From: Thalassotalea hakodatensis
GTDB taxonomy: Bacteria; Pseudomonadota; Gammaproteobacteria; Enterobacterales; Alteromonadaceae
Length of the DNA stretch: 64,000 nucleotides
NCBI RefSeq assembly: GCF_030295995.1
Contig: NZ_AP027365.1
Span: 1,364,001-1,428,000 of the forward strand
Direction of reading: 5' to 3'
Under the pieces are notes generated by a model, which worked only from the letters and a program-made list of their open reading frames with translations, did not search any database and was not told the origin of the DNA. The position numbers were made by a program, and so were the translations under genes. This document shows, one piece after another, positions 1-9,500 of this stretch. Numbering within the stretch: the stretch's first letter is position 1; each line of letters begins with the position of its first letter.

Positions 1-137
1 ATCGCAAGGGCAGTTTATGGTTGGCTGGCTTTATGATGTATCGTAATCTTCATGGGATGAGAAATGAAAAGAGTCCTTTAGTTGAGAGAAAAGATAGTAT
101 GTCCATAGGGGTAGGTATAGCTTGGATAATGCGTTAA
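1..137 (+). CDS. MipA/OmpV family outer-membrane protein, C-terminal end only
   Basis: The frame is open from the first base and ends in TAA. It reads as about 44 residues containing SPLVERKDSMSIGVG. The pattern of a short strand, then SPlVerk, then an alternating hydrophobic strand at the end resembles the C-terminus of MipA/OmpV family proteins, which are MltA-interacting or scaffold outer-membrane beta-barrels. The rest of the gene lies outside the window, so no domain count is possible. The final residues are IAWIMR rather than the usual aromatic-F end, so the call is tentative. Confidence 0.45.
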   Translation, partial: RKGSLWLAGFMMYRNLHGMRNEKSPLVERKDSMSIGVGIAWIMR

Positions 138-167
138 GAAGGTTTTTTGATGAGAGGCTTTAAAGCA

Positions 168-190
168 AAGGCACTTCAATAAAGTGCCTT
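168..190. terminator. Convergent hairpin between the MipA-like gene and the lipoprotein gene
   Basis: A 9-bp perfect stem AAGGCACTT / AAGTGCCTT encloses a 5-nt loop. It lies between two convergent genes and could end transcription from both sides. Neither side has a strong T-run, so it may be only a weak terminator. Confidence 0.5.
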
Positions 191-196
191 CTGAAC

Positions 197-580
197 TTAG
201 CGATTAGCCAATAAGGCATTTCGTTCAATTTCGGCAGCTAGCAGCTTAATCCACTTATTGTAGTTACGGTGAATTTTGTTTTTAGATGAAGAGTAATCTA
301 AGTTGTCGCTGTTTTGATAATCGATAGAATAATCACTGTTGTTATAGGTGATTTTAATTTCTGCATAATGATCGCGAACATCAATGCCTGCAATAATGTT
401 GTTATCGTTGGTTTTCAGTACCCGCCATCGTTTATATAATAAAGCATCAATAATCGATTTTTTCATTGTTTCATTATTGATATTAACAGGGACACTTGCT
501 TTTGTATTATAAATCGCTTGAGAAGTTTTACATCCGACAAGAGTAAGTGTGACTAAGATGGAAAATATAATATATTTCAT
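197..580 (-). CDS. Small predicted lipoprotein of unknown function
   Basis: The 127-residue product begins with a hydrophobic signal ending in the lipobox LVGC (Cys at about residue 17), so it should be lipidated and placed in the inner or outer membrane. The mature part is polar, with several basic and Asn-rich stretches and no motif I recognise. It could be a small periplasmic-facing lipoprotein of the kind common in marine gammaproteobacteria. It stands alone, convergent with the MipA-like gene and divergent from the next gene across about 210 bp of very AT-rich sequence. It is clearly a real lipoprotein by its signal, but the function is unknown. Confidence 0.6.
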   Translation of the reverse strand: MKYIIFSILVTLTLVGCKTSQAIYNTKASVPVNINNETMKKSIIDALLYKRWRVLKTNDNNIIAGIDVRDHYAEIKITYNNSDYSIDYQNSDNLDYSSSKNKIHRNYNKWIKLLAAEIERNALLANR

Positions 581-790
581 GAATTTCCTTCTGAATATTC
601 CATATGGTTAAAAAACAGTTATTATAACGATATTTCTTACGGATGTAATTTATATAAGTTATTGATTTATATTTTCAAAAAAATAATCATGAAATAACAA
701 AAATATATAATAAATAATTCATTGCCGCTATATTTACTGAATATTTATAACGACATCTATGTGTATTTTTAAAGGAATGAGGGAGCCCCA

Positions 791-1225
791 ATGAAATTAA
801 CGTTTTTATTAGCTAGCTTGTTAACTGTGTTAGTTATTTTTCAAGCCAAAGCTGCAGACAGAATTGATTCATATTCAATAGAGAAGTTGTTAGATAGTAC
901 TAAAGCTAAAGACGCATTAAATAGTAATGTAAAACTATACTTTGGTAATCAAAGCTTTGGCGATTCTCAAGAAACCTATGGTGAAGTGATGACCAATAAA
1001 AAAACCAATGCGTTTATGAAGTCTGATCAAGAGGCATGTGAGTGGGTAATGCTTTCAGCATTAAAAGCATTGCAAGCGCGAGCATTAAAAGAAGGGATGA
1101 ATGCTGTTGTTGGTATTGAGTCTTATTATAAAAAGCGTGAGTTTGTCAGTGAAACACACTTTGAGTGTGGCGCAGGTGCTATTTTGGCAGGGGTAACGTT
1201 AAAAGGCACGTTAGTCAAACTATAA
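791..1225 (+). CDS. Secreted YbjQ-like small protein
   Basis: The 144-residue product has a cleavable signal peptide (hydrophobic residues 5-20, cleavage near QAKA-AD). The mature part ends in a pattern of a helix with ALKALQARALKEGMNAVVG followed by strands and a glycine-rich segment. This resembles the heavy-metal-binding/YbjQ fold found in exported proteins of Shewanella and Pseudoalteromonas, which are often misannotated as excinuclease subunits. Three cysteines in the mature part could form a disulphide or bind metal. The ATG is preceded by a good GGAATGAGGGAG ribosome binding region. The next gene starts about 20 bp downstream, so the two are probably cotranscribed. Family assignment is by overall look only. 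Confidence 0.55.
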   Translation: MKLTFLLASLLTVLVIFQAKAADRIDSYSIEKLLDSTKAKDALNSNVKLYFGNQSFGDSQETYGEVMTNKKTNAFMKSDQEACEWVMLSALKALQARALKEGMNAVVGIESYYKKREFVSETHFECGAGAILAGVTLKGTLVKL

Positions 1226-1245
1226 GGGTTAAGGACTGTTTATTT

Positions 1246-1905
1246 TTGTTCAATAAAGCTCAAGTGTTAGCATCGGATTTTCTTGTCATTAACACCATTA
1301 ATTATGCCGTTCCTTCTTCATTAGAGCATCGCTTATTTGATTCTGAACGTGAACAATTGTTATTAAAACGATCAGTAAAATCGAAGTTAACCTTTCTTCG
1401 AAGTCGTGCATTAATTAAACAATACGTTGGTCTTTGTTTTGATTGTGCAAATGAAGATGTTGAGGTTGTTTTTAACCATCAAGAACAGTGTTTGCATGCA
1501 CTTTATGATTCTAAACTTGTTTGTCGAGTATCATTAAGTCATTCAGGTAGTGCAATTGCTATCGCATTACAGTTATCTGAAAAGCCTTTTATTTTTGGCA
1601 TTGATATTGAAAATAAAACCAAAAAAAGAGATTTTGAAAGTTTGGCAAAAACGTGTTTGAGCGTTAAAGAACAAGAAAATTTACGGTTAAACTTAAATGA
1701 TTCTGTAGCGTTTTATCGTCAATGGACTTTAAAGGAAGCGTTGATGAAAGCTACTGGGCAACCATTATCAACATTATTTTCAATCGATAGCGATAAAATA
1801 TTGTTAGCACAATCGTTAACATCGATTAGCTTTGATTTACATGAGTATGTTGGTACGTTTGTTTGCACGAAACAAGCAAGTTATAAGTTTATTGAGATCA
1901 ATTAA
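1246..1905 (+). CDS. 4'-phosphopantetheinyl transferase superfamily protein
   Basis: Members of this family transfer the phosphopantetheine arm of CoA to a serine of carrier proteins (ACP/PCP). The two diagnostic segments are present: FGIDIE, with the Mg-binding D-x-E, and WTLKEALMKATG, with the catalytic E and K of the W-x-x-K-E-A motif. An SLSHS segment precedes them, as in Sfp-type enzymes. The longest open frame begins inside the upstream gene at 1165. I prefer the TTG at 1246, behind the AAGGA at 1231-1235, which gives about 219 residues, close to the usual 210-240. There is no carrier-protein or NRPS/PKS gene in the window, so its substrate is unknown. It is followed after 3 bp by a hydrolase gene. 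Confidence 0.8.
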   Translation: MFNKAQVLASDFLVINTINYAVPSSLEHRLFDSEREQLLLKRSVKSKLTFLRSRALIKQYVGLCFDCANEDVEVVFNHQEQCLHALYDSKLVCRVSLSHSGSAIAIALQLSEKPFIFGIDIENKTKKRDFESLAKTCLSVKEQENLRLNLNDSVAFYRQWTLKEALMKATGQPLSTLFSIDSDKILLAQSLTSISFDLHEYVGTFVCTKQASYKFIEIN

Positions 1906-1908
1906 CGC

Positions 1909-2658
1909 ATGAAAAGCAGGTTGCTAGTATTTTATCAGTATCATAAAAATTCTTGGTTCTTTTGGGCTATGTTTTTTGCATTCTACTTGCCTTTATTAAG
2001 CTTTGTATTAGTAACGTTGGTATTGTTAGTTTATATATTCTGGCCTTTTACTCACTATAATATACCCTTTCCTGAGGTTTCAAATTCTGCGCATCAACCC
2101 CATTCAGTTACGGTGATTAGTCATGGGTTGAAGGATTCTAATAGAGGCTGGGCGAAACAACTTGAATCGCACTTAAAACAACACGATAAGCATGAACTGA
2201 TTGTCAATATAGATTGGGAAGATTATGCCGATAATGCGTTAACATGCTCGGTAAATGGTCGACGAATTGGTACTAAAATAGCTGAAAAGTTAACACAAAT
2301 TGATCAGCTAACATCGGTGAAAGTTATTGGGCATAGTTGTGGCGGTTTTATTAATTTAGGGCTTTGTGAAGGGCTTAAATCAGCTAATGAACAGGTGAAG
2401 GTAAAAAGCGTTTATTTAGCGCCAGTGTCTGTTTATGGCGGAATATTCTGGAATTATGGAACGCAGAATTTTGGTCGTTGTGCTGATGAAAGTATTACTT
2501 ATTATGACCGTGAAGATAAGGTTCCAGGTAGTAATAAAGTGCCTGTTTATAGTGAGGGCGTGGATATAACACAGTTAAAAGAAAGCTTTGGCTACCAAGG
2601 CCCTTCGCATCAGTGGCCCATTTATTATTTTTTAGCGTTAGTTTCTCGCAAAGAATAA
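1909..2658 (+). CDS. Membrane-anchored alpha/beta-hydrolase
   Basis: The 249-residue product has a strong N-terminal transmembrane segment (about residues 18-45) followed by an alpha/beta-hydrolase domain. VTVISHGL gives the oxyanion-hole strand. VIGHSCGGF is the nucleophile elbow (G-H-S-C-G, Ser143). A likely acid and His lie in the last third (PSHQWP). The layout suggests an esterase or lipase held in the inner membrane and facing the periplasm or cytoplasm. It starts 3 bp after the phosphopantetheinyl transferase, so the two share a transcript. The substrate cannot be read from the sequence. Confidence 0.7.
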   Translation: MKSRLLVFYQYHKNSWFFWAMFFAFYLPLLSFVLVTLVLLVYIFWPFTHYNIPFPEVSNSAHQPHSVTVISHGLKDSNRGWAKQLESHLKQHDKHELIVNIDWEDYADNALTCSVNGRRIGTKIAEKLTQIDQLTSVKVIGHSCGGFINLGLCEGLKSANEQVKVKSVYLAPVSVYGGIFWNYGTQNFGRCADESITYYDREDKVPGSNKVPVYSEGVDITQLKESFGYQGPSHQWPIYYFLALVSRKE

Positions 2659-3113
2659 ACATAAAGCTTTTCTCAAAAGTTAATTCAAGCGAGTCATTAA
2701 CATGCTTTTTGATTAGTTTGAACAGTTTCACAGCATGTGCTCCTAATGCCTTTTCGTCAACAGAGACATTTTGTTACGAGTGTTTTACTTTATTTGAATG
2801 GAACACTTTACTGATGAAATATCATCCAATTATTGAGGGTGAAATGTAAAACGAACAAACAGAAGTATTCGGCAGAGTGCAGGAAAGAAGCTTTAGCGTG
2901 CAAAATACGCAAGTAAGTAAAAAGACAACGCAACTTTTTATCAAAGAGACGTTTTACTCTTAACTCATATCCAGAAGCGAATACTTAAAGGCAGCCGATC
3001 GTGTTAACTTATTTTCCTGATAATACAATACTCAACAGACCGTAAATACACTTAACTTTGCATAGTTAACTCACTCGTTAGCACCCGTTTAACTATTTAG
3101 AAAAGCAATTAAG
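2659..3113. other. Gene-free stretch between two convergent genes
   Basis: About 455 bp separate the hydrolase from the convergent LysR gene. Short frames occur on both strands, but none has a ribosome binding site, a recognisable domain, or independence from the hydrolase's 3' end. I see no clear terminator or repeat here. Confidence 0.5.
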
Positions 3114-3971
3114 TTAAATTAATGTATGTGTTGTTGATAGTAAAAAATCTATAAAGGTGCGTACACGTTTTGGCAAGTTGTCACGGCTAGGGAATACTAT
3201 ATAAAGAGGCAGTACGGGTAACTCAACGTCTACGTTAATGACTTCAAGGCTACCATTGCTTAGCTCGGCTGTGCATAAACTCTCAGGTAGTAACGCAATA
3301 CCTTGTGACTGTTCGGCAAATTGTTTAGCCAGCGCGAAGTTTCGTGTATTTATTGACCCTTTTATATATTGTAGTGCTAATGATGGGGCATTGTTCATCG
3401 GATCAAACAGTACATGCTTATGCAATGACGTTGAACGTTTTTTATCGGTCTTTTGTTGGCAATAACGAGGGCTCGCAAAAAAGTTTAACTTCCCTTCACC
3501 AAGCTTTCTCGAAATTAAGCTTAAGGTTTTTAATGAACCACCTCTTAGCGCGAGATCAATATTATTTGAGATTAAATCAAGCGGCTCATCGGTAACCAAT
3601 ATGTCAATAGTTACTCTGGGATATAAACGTGAAAACTCAATCATAACCTTGGCAAAAGATTCGCTGGGCAAGTCGAGAGGAATAGTAATTTTAATACGCC
3701 CTGACAAGTGATTTTTTTGGGTAAGACGGTCTTCAATATCTAATAAACGATCCAACGTTTCTTGACAATGATTAAGATAAAGATCCCCTTCGTCGGTGAG
3801 GGTTACTTGGCGTGTACTTCGATTAAATAATCGTACATCGAGTCTATTTTCTAATGCTTTAATACGTGCACTAACCGTTGATGTTGGTAAAGATAAACGG
3901 CGGCTTGCTTCAGCAAAGCTTTGGCTATTAGCGACTTCAATAAATGTTGTTATTTGAGCAAAGTTACTCAT
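3114..3971 (-). CDS. LysR-family transcriptional regulator
   Basis: The 285-residue product has the N-terminal winged helix-turn-helix typical of LysR regulators (about residues 1-60; the recognition helix region contains SLPTSTVSARIKALE and RLFNRSTR). A periplasmic-binding-protein-like effector domain follows to the end. Several segments (SRLYPRVTIDI, GIALLPESL) match the usual LTTR layout. It is transcribed divergently from the metallo-hydrolase gene across 108 bp, the classic arrangement in which the regulator controls its neighbour and itself. The effector is unknown. Confidence 0.9.
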   Translation of the reverse strand: MSNFAQITTFIEVANSQSFAEASRRLSLPTSTVSARIKALENRLDVRLFNRSTRQVTLTDEGDLYLNHCQETLDRLLDIEDRLTQKNHLSGRIKITIPLDLPSESFAKVMIEFSRLYPRVTIDILVTDEPLDLISNNIDLALRGGSLKTLSLISRKLGEGKLNFFASPRYCQQKTDKKRSTSLHKHVLFDPMNNAPSLALQYIKGSINTRNFALAKQFAEQSQGIALLPESLCTAELSNGSLEVINVDVELPVLPLYIVFPSRDNLPKRVRTFIDFLLSTTHTLI

Positions 3972-4079
3972 TGTCCACCTTTTTGGGATTGTTTATCCAA
4001 ATTTAGCTATATACCCGGGCTAATTTGATAATGATAACATTGTTTTACTTTTATCAAATACCCTAAATTTAGGAAAGCT

Positions 4080-5000
4080 ATGTATAAACTATTCACGGTA
4101 ATGACAATGCTATCTCTGGTGATGCTCCACTCATCAGCGCACGCTAAATCAGAAAGTCACAACGTAAACGACAATTTATCAAACAAAAATATCAGTATAA
4201 AATGGCTTGGCGGCCCAACGGTATTAATCACTTTTAATGGTATGAGTATACTCACTGACCCCATGTTTGGTTATGGCGATAAAGCATTTTATATGGCTGA
4301 TCCTAATGAAATGTTTGATTTGGCCAAGGGACCTAATATGAAACACCATAAGCGCATAACTGCGTTTCCGGGTATTGCGTTAGAAACAGTTGACTTAGTG
4401 GTATTGAGCCATGCTCATGAAGATCATTTTGATCAAAAAGCAGAGCAATTACTTAATAAAAATACGCCATTTCTACTACCTCCTGCCAATATAGAGCAAC
4501 TACAAAAGAAAGGCTTTAATCGTTTGAGTACGTTAAGCGTAGGGGACTCTATTAGCTATAAAGCAGGAGAAGGGAAAGTTACTTTTACCGCGGTTACCGC
4601 ACACCATACCGACAACGGAGATATTAAGCATTTATTAGGTGAAGGTAATGGTTATTGGATTACATTTGAGCAAGACAACTGGCAATATACGCTTTACTGG
4701 ACAGGAGATACATTAGCCACGAAAGACCTTATTGATGAAGTTAAAGCATTAGGTCAAATTGATCTGCTTATTGCACACATGGGGCGTGTTGGTACGACTG
4801 GACCTTTAGGCAAAATTAGCATGGGAGCTGATGATGTTATTGCTATGTCAGCAGCTTTACAACCTGAAAAGTTATTGCCGATTCATCATTCAACCTACGC
4901 GTTATATCTAGAGCCCATCCATCATTTAGTCACCAAAAGTTTGGGAAAACCATATGGACTAGATGTTATATCGGAAGGGTCGACACTTATTTATCAATAA
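4080..5000 (+). CDS. Secreted MBL-fold metallo-hydrolase (UlaG-like)
   Basis: The 306-residue product starts with a signal peptide (hydrophobic residues 5-17, cleavage near AHA-KS). An MBL-fold hydrolase domain follows: strand KWLGGPTVLITFNG, then the zinc motif SHAHEDHFD (H-x-H-x-D-H), a second metal ligand in the AVTAHHTDNG region, WTGDT with the bridging Asp, and a final IHHSTY. The order matches the UlaG / L-ascorbate 6-phosphate lactonase-like group, but export makes that exact reaction unlikely. AGGAAAG lies just upstream of the ATG. It is divergent from a LysR regulator that probably controls it. Confidence 0.8.
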   Translation: MYKLFTVMTMLSLVMLHSSAHAKSESHNVNDNLSNKNISIKWLGGPTVLITFNGMSILTDPMFGYGDKAFYMADPNEMFDLAKGPNMKHHKRITAFPGIALETVDLVVLSHAHEDHFDQKAEQLLNKNTPFLLPPANIEQLQKKGFNRLSTLSVGDSISYKAGEGKVTFTAVTAHHTDNGDIKHLLGEGNGYWITFEQDNWQYTLYWTGDTLATKDLIDEVKALGQIDLLIAHMGRVGTTGPLGKISMGADDVIAMSAALQPEKLLPIHHSTYALYLEPIHHLVTKSLGKPYGLDVISEGSTLIYQ

Positions 5001-5037
5001 GACGTTAATTTAGCTATACATGAGTAACATGAAAGTT

Positions 5038-5242
5038 ATACCAATTGGATAAATTAATTGATCGCTTAGCGAGAATTAAAAGGCTTAAAGGCAAGGTATT
5101 GATTGAACATAATGTTATGCCCTTATCAACATAAATAACGTGTCATATAAGCTTTTTAAACTCGTTATTTGGGGCTCATTTCGTTTGTTCTAAGCTCGTT
5201 AATGAGGTTCTAAGTTGCTCAATTAATTAATCCGCTTGGTAT
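5038..5242. repeat. MITE-like element with 24-bp terminal inverted repeats
   Basis: The left end beginning ATACCAATTGGAT and the reverse complement of the right end beginning ATACCAAGCGGAT match at 21 of 24 positions. Both continue into AATTAATTGA. The roughly 205-bp element carries no coding frame. Short non-coding elements with ATACCAA ends are widespread in Alteromonadales genomes. No convincing target-site duplication is visible. Confidence 0.5.
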
Positions 5243-5533
5243 TGAACACAGCTCTCACTGATCTTAAACGCTGAACACGTTAGCTTGATATTGACATGTA
5301 GCAACATAACTCAAGAACTGGAATACCAAGCTTAAACTGTTTTTAAATAGCAATAATTTGGCTGTTACTAAATTTTGATTTCTACGTGTAGATCTCCTTC
5401 GTTTACTCTACGAAAAAGCTCTACTTTTAAAGGCATTTATTCTTCGGGATATTACCGTACTAAATCACTAGACCCTAGTATAAAATTTTTAATAATCAGA
5501 TTGTTATCATTAAAAATCATAGCATTACTTTCA

Positions 5534-5563
5534 TTGACATTCAGTTATAAACATAATACTAAT
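5534..5563 (+). promoter_or_regulatory. Probable promoter of cas1-cas2-3
   Basis: A perfect -35 box TTGACA is followed after 18 bp by ACTAAT (4 of 6 matches to the -10 consensus). The predicted start lies about 20 bp before the cas1 ATG, and AGGAAAG sits between. The region between the MITE-like element and this promoter (5243-5533) holds nothing I can identify. Confidence 0.45.
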
Positions 5564-5592
5564 AATGAAAACAGGAAAGTTGATGTTTATTT

Positions 5593-6585
5593 ATGGATGA
5601 CTTTAGTCCCTCAGATTTAAAAAGTATATTACACTCAAAACGCGCCAATATTTATTACTTAGAATACTGCCGAGTAATGCAAAAAGATGGGCGTGTACTT
5701 TATTTAACTGAAAGTTCCAGAGAGAATCTCTATTTTAATATTCCAATTGCCAATACCACGGTTATTTTATTAGGAAATGGCACTTCAATAACGCAAGCCG
5801 CAATACGGATGTTAGCGCAAGCAGGCGTATTAGTTGGCTTTAGTGGCGGTGGCGGCACACCATTATTTATGGCAAATGACGTTGAACAGCCTATTGAATG
5901 GTTCACACCGCAAAGTGAATACCGCCCAACGGAATACTTACAAGGTTGGATGAGCTTTTGGTTTGATGATAAAAAGCGTTTATCTGCTGCAAAAATGCTC
6001 CAAACTGCTCGGATAAAATATTTATCAAGAGTTTGGCAAAAAGACAAAGATCTGAAACAAAATGGCTTTGATCTTAATGGTATAGAATCAGCTCTTGATG
6101 CATTCAATCTACGTACTGACCAAGCTCAGAAGCAAAGCGAAATCCTACTAACAGAAGCTCAATTGACTAAAGCACTTTATAAATTTTCTGCTAATGCCAC
6201 TAACACAGAAGGTTTTAAACGCCAACATGCCTCAACAGACTTAGCGAACGACTTTTTAAACCACGGTAATTACTTAGCCTATGGCTTAGCAGCAAGTTGT
6301 TTATGGGTATTAGGTATTCCTCACGGCTTTGCTGTAATGCACGGAAAAACAAGGCGAGGCGCATTAGTGTTTGACGTGGCCGATTTAATTAAAGACGCAC
6401 TGGTATTACCTTGGGCATTTATTTGTGCCAAAGAAAATGCCACAGAGCAAGAGTTTAGACAACAAATACTACAAGCATTTACAGACCATAAAACATTAGA
6501 CTATATGTTTGATAATATTAAAGAAATTTCGTTGACTAACGTTAATGATAGCGATATCAATAATGAAAAGAGCCCATCCTTATGA
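5593..6585 (+). CDS. cas1: CRISPR-associated integrase Cas1, type I-F
   Basis: Cas1 integrates new spacers at the leader end of the array, working with the Cas2 part of Cas2-3. The 330-residue length and the opening MDDFSPSDLKSILHSKRAN are typical of subtype I-F Cas1, which also settles the start codon. Likely metal ligands are E188 (in TEAQLTKALY), H250 (in MHGKTRRG) and D264 (in FDVADLIKD); the last two have the 14-residue spacing expected of the family. The stop overlaps the next start (ATGA), so cas1 and cas2-3 form one operon. All key residues are present and the gene looks functional. Confidence 0.97.
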   Translation: MDDFSPSDLKSILHSKRANIYYLEYCRVMQKDGRVLYLTESSRENLYFNIPIANTTVILLGNGTSITQAAIRMLAQAGVLVGFSGGGGTPLFMANDVEQPIEWFTPQSEYRPTEYLQGWMSFWFDDKKRLSAAKMLQTARIKYLSRVWQKDKDLKQNGFDLNGIESALDAFNLRTDQAQKQSEILLTEAQLTKALYKFSANATNTEGFKRQHASTDLANDFLNHGNYLAYGLAASCLWVLGIPHGFAVMHGKTRRGALVFDVADLIKDALVLPWAFICAKENATEQEFRQQILQAFTDHKTLDYMFDNIKEISLTNVNDSDINNEKSPSL

Positions 6586-9500
6586 TGGTCACTTTTATAT
6601 CGCAATGTGAAAAAAATGCCTTAAAGAAAACTCGCCGTGTGCTTGACGCTTTTGCCAATCGTATTGGCGATAATACATGGCAAACTATCATCACCGAAGA
6701 TGGCTTGCTCACCGTCAAAAAAATGCTGCGTCAAACTGCTAGCAAAAGCACCGCTGTGAGTTGTCATTGGATACGTTCACGTTCCAGAAGTCAGTATTTG
6801 TGGGTGGTGGGGAATAAAAGTAAATTTAATGCAGAAGGAATAGTGCCTGTTAATAGCACGAGAAGAAATTTACTAAACAGTGCAATAGAAAATGACTGGA
6901 AGTACTTACCCTTAATTAAGTCACTTACTGCGCTCTCAGCTTTGCTCCATGATTGGGGAAAAGCGTCTCGTTTATTCCAAGAGAAACTAAACCCTAAGAG
7001 TAAAAATAAATTCAAAGGTGATCCAATAAGGCATGAGTGGATTTCTGTTTTATTACTCAATGCATTGGTAAACAATAAATCGGATGAAACATGGTTAAGG
7101 GATCTGTTAGACAATGGCGTAATTGAAAGTGAATTAAAGCAATACGTTAAAGTACAAAATTTAACACCATTAGATAAACTGCCCAATGGCGCTAAATTAT
7201 TGGCTTGGTTGATAGTTTCTCATCACCGTTTACCTAATTTTTCACATAGCATAAGAGAGACGAGAAAAGAGTGGTTAGGAGTAAAATCAGAAAGTATTGA
7301 AGTGCTTCTTCAGCGCATTACTCAAGAATGGGGTTATGAAAACAAGATTGATGAAGCAGAATACAACAAACGTGTTAAGCATTGCTTTGAATTTCAAAAT
7401 GGCTTGTTATCTGAATCGAAAGAATGGAGGAAACACGTAAAGCGCTGGGCAAATAGCCTAATAAATAACTTACCTTTGCTTGAAACGGCTATGCAAGATG
7501 GTAGTTATCGTTTGGTGTTACACCATGCGCGTTTGTGTTTGATGTTAGGTGATCACTATTATTCATCACAAGATGCCGCCAAAAGTTGGCAAGATAACAC
7601 AGGGTTATTCGCTAATACTGATCGAGTTACCAATGAATTAAAACAAAAGCTTGATGAACATTTGGTTGGTGTCGCAAAAAATGCGCTTGATACCGCGCAT
7701 TTATTACCTGCATTTGAAAAAGAGCCACCAGTAGCAACTGACATTCAAATATTAAGAAAAGCAAGCCCTACAGCATTCAAATGGCAAGATAAAGCAGTAA
7801 CCAAAATTAGTGAATGGAAAATACAGCAAGATAAAAAAGTAACAGGCTTTTTTGCGGTTAACATGGCAAGTACAGGCTGCGGAAAAACCTTTGCTAACGC
7901 TAAAGTAATGCGTGCGTTATCGACTGATGGTAAAAGTTTACGTTATATTCTCGCCCTTGGGTTACGTACGTTAACGTTACAAACGGGTGATGAATATCGC
8001 AATAGGATCGGCTTAACTAATGCCGAGCTTGCCGTATTAATTGGTTCACGGGCGGTGGCTGAATTGCATAATCAACGAGAAATTAACCAAGATGAAATCA
8101 CTGATGAGGTCTTAGGTTCAGAATCCCAAGAAGCCTTACTAGATGAATTTATTGATTATGACTGTGAAATACCCGAAGAAGGGTTAAGTACTGTATTAAC
8201 TCGCAACAAAGATAAAGAGTTTTTATATGCGCCAGTACTGGCGTGCACCATTGACCACTTAATGGCAGCAACAGAAACTAAACGGGGTGGCCGCTATATT
8301 CTGCCAAGTTTACGGTTAATGTCATCTGACTTAGTGATTGATGAAATAGATGATTTTACCGGTGATGATTTAATCGCGATTGGCAGGCTTATTCACTTAG
8401 CAGGCATGTTAGGCAGAAAAGTGATGATTTCATCAGCTACTATTCCACCCGATTTAGCGCTAGGGTATTTTAATGCATACAAAAACGGCTGGAAAATTTT
8501 CACTAAAAGTCGAGACGAAGCAAAAGCTGAAATAGGTTGCGCATGGATCGATGAATTTACTACCCAAGTAGATAGTATAAGTGTTGTAGAAAGTGAATCG
8601 GCCATTGAGCAATATCAAGTAAAACATAGTCAATTTATTGATAAACGAGTAAACAGTCTAAATAAACAAGTCGCTAAACGTAAAGCAGATGTTGTGCCTT
8701 GCCCTTTACTTTCGATAGAAGAATCAACACCAGAAAATGAAGCTGAAGAAAGCAAGCAGTCTCATTATTTTTCAACAGTAAAGCAAGCGACTTTAGCTAA
8801 ACATCAACTGCATCATAGCATTGATCCTAAAACAGCAATCAAGGTTTCATTTGGTGTGGTACGAGTGGCCAATATAACGCCATGTGTAGAGTTAACGAAG
8901 TATTTATTACAAGCCGACTATCCAAATAATACCCAAGTAAAAGTAATGGCTTATCATAGTCAACAAGTTCTGTTGCTACGACATGAACAAGAAAAACACC
9001 TCGATGACGTATTAAAACGCAAAGAAAAAACTGGCGAACCACAACAAGCATTTTCCAACCCTGTTATTCGTAATCATCTTGATTCATGCGCTAAAAGTAA
9101 TAGTCATATTAATAATATGCTGTTTATTTTAGTGGCAACTCCCGTTGAAGAAGTAGGGCGAGATCATGACTTTGACTGGGCAATCATTGAGCCATCATCA
9201 TATCGTTCGATTGTGCAATTAGCAGGGCGTGTACGTCGTCATCGAACACAAGCAACAGAGTTGGCTAATATTGGTGTAATGCAATATAACCTCAAAGCAT
9301 TTAAAACCAATGATAAGCAAGGCGGAAAATATTTTATTAAACCGGGCTATGAAGACGGCTGGGATAAAAGCCTACACAGCCATGACCTCAATAAATTAGT
9401 GAATGAAACACGTATTAACGAAAGCTTAAATGCCATTGCTAGAATAAAAGTTCCTACCCAAGCAGATAAACAATTATTAGCGTTTATCGAGCATAAAGTA

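Noticed and set aside
1165-1245. Upstream extension of the phosphopantetheinyl transferase
   Set aside because: It overlaps the preceding gene by 61 bases; TTG at 1246 behind AAGGA gives a family-length protein.
2613-2849. A 78-codon frame after the hydrolase, and a minus-strand frame at 2495-2731
   Set aside because: Both overlap the hydrolase 3' end, lack ribosome binding sites and show no recognisable domain.
5378-5393. A hairpin resembling a type V (Cas12a) repeat stem, TCTAC GT GTAGA, upstream of cas1
   Set aside because: It occurs once, has only a 2-nt loop, and there is no Cas12 gene or array. A chance palindrome is more likely.
5243-5592. A second target of the mini-array guide at the cas1 promoter
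   Set aside because: No CC followed by TCATA or a close seed match was found on either strand in this interval.
5375-5620. Open frame overlapping the cas1 promoter and start
   Set aside because: It covers the predicted promoter, has low-complexity basic sequence, no ribosome binding site, and overlaps the well-supported start of cas1.
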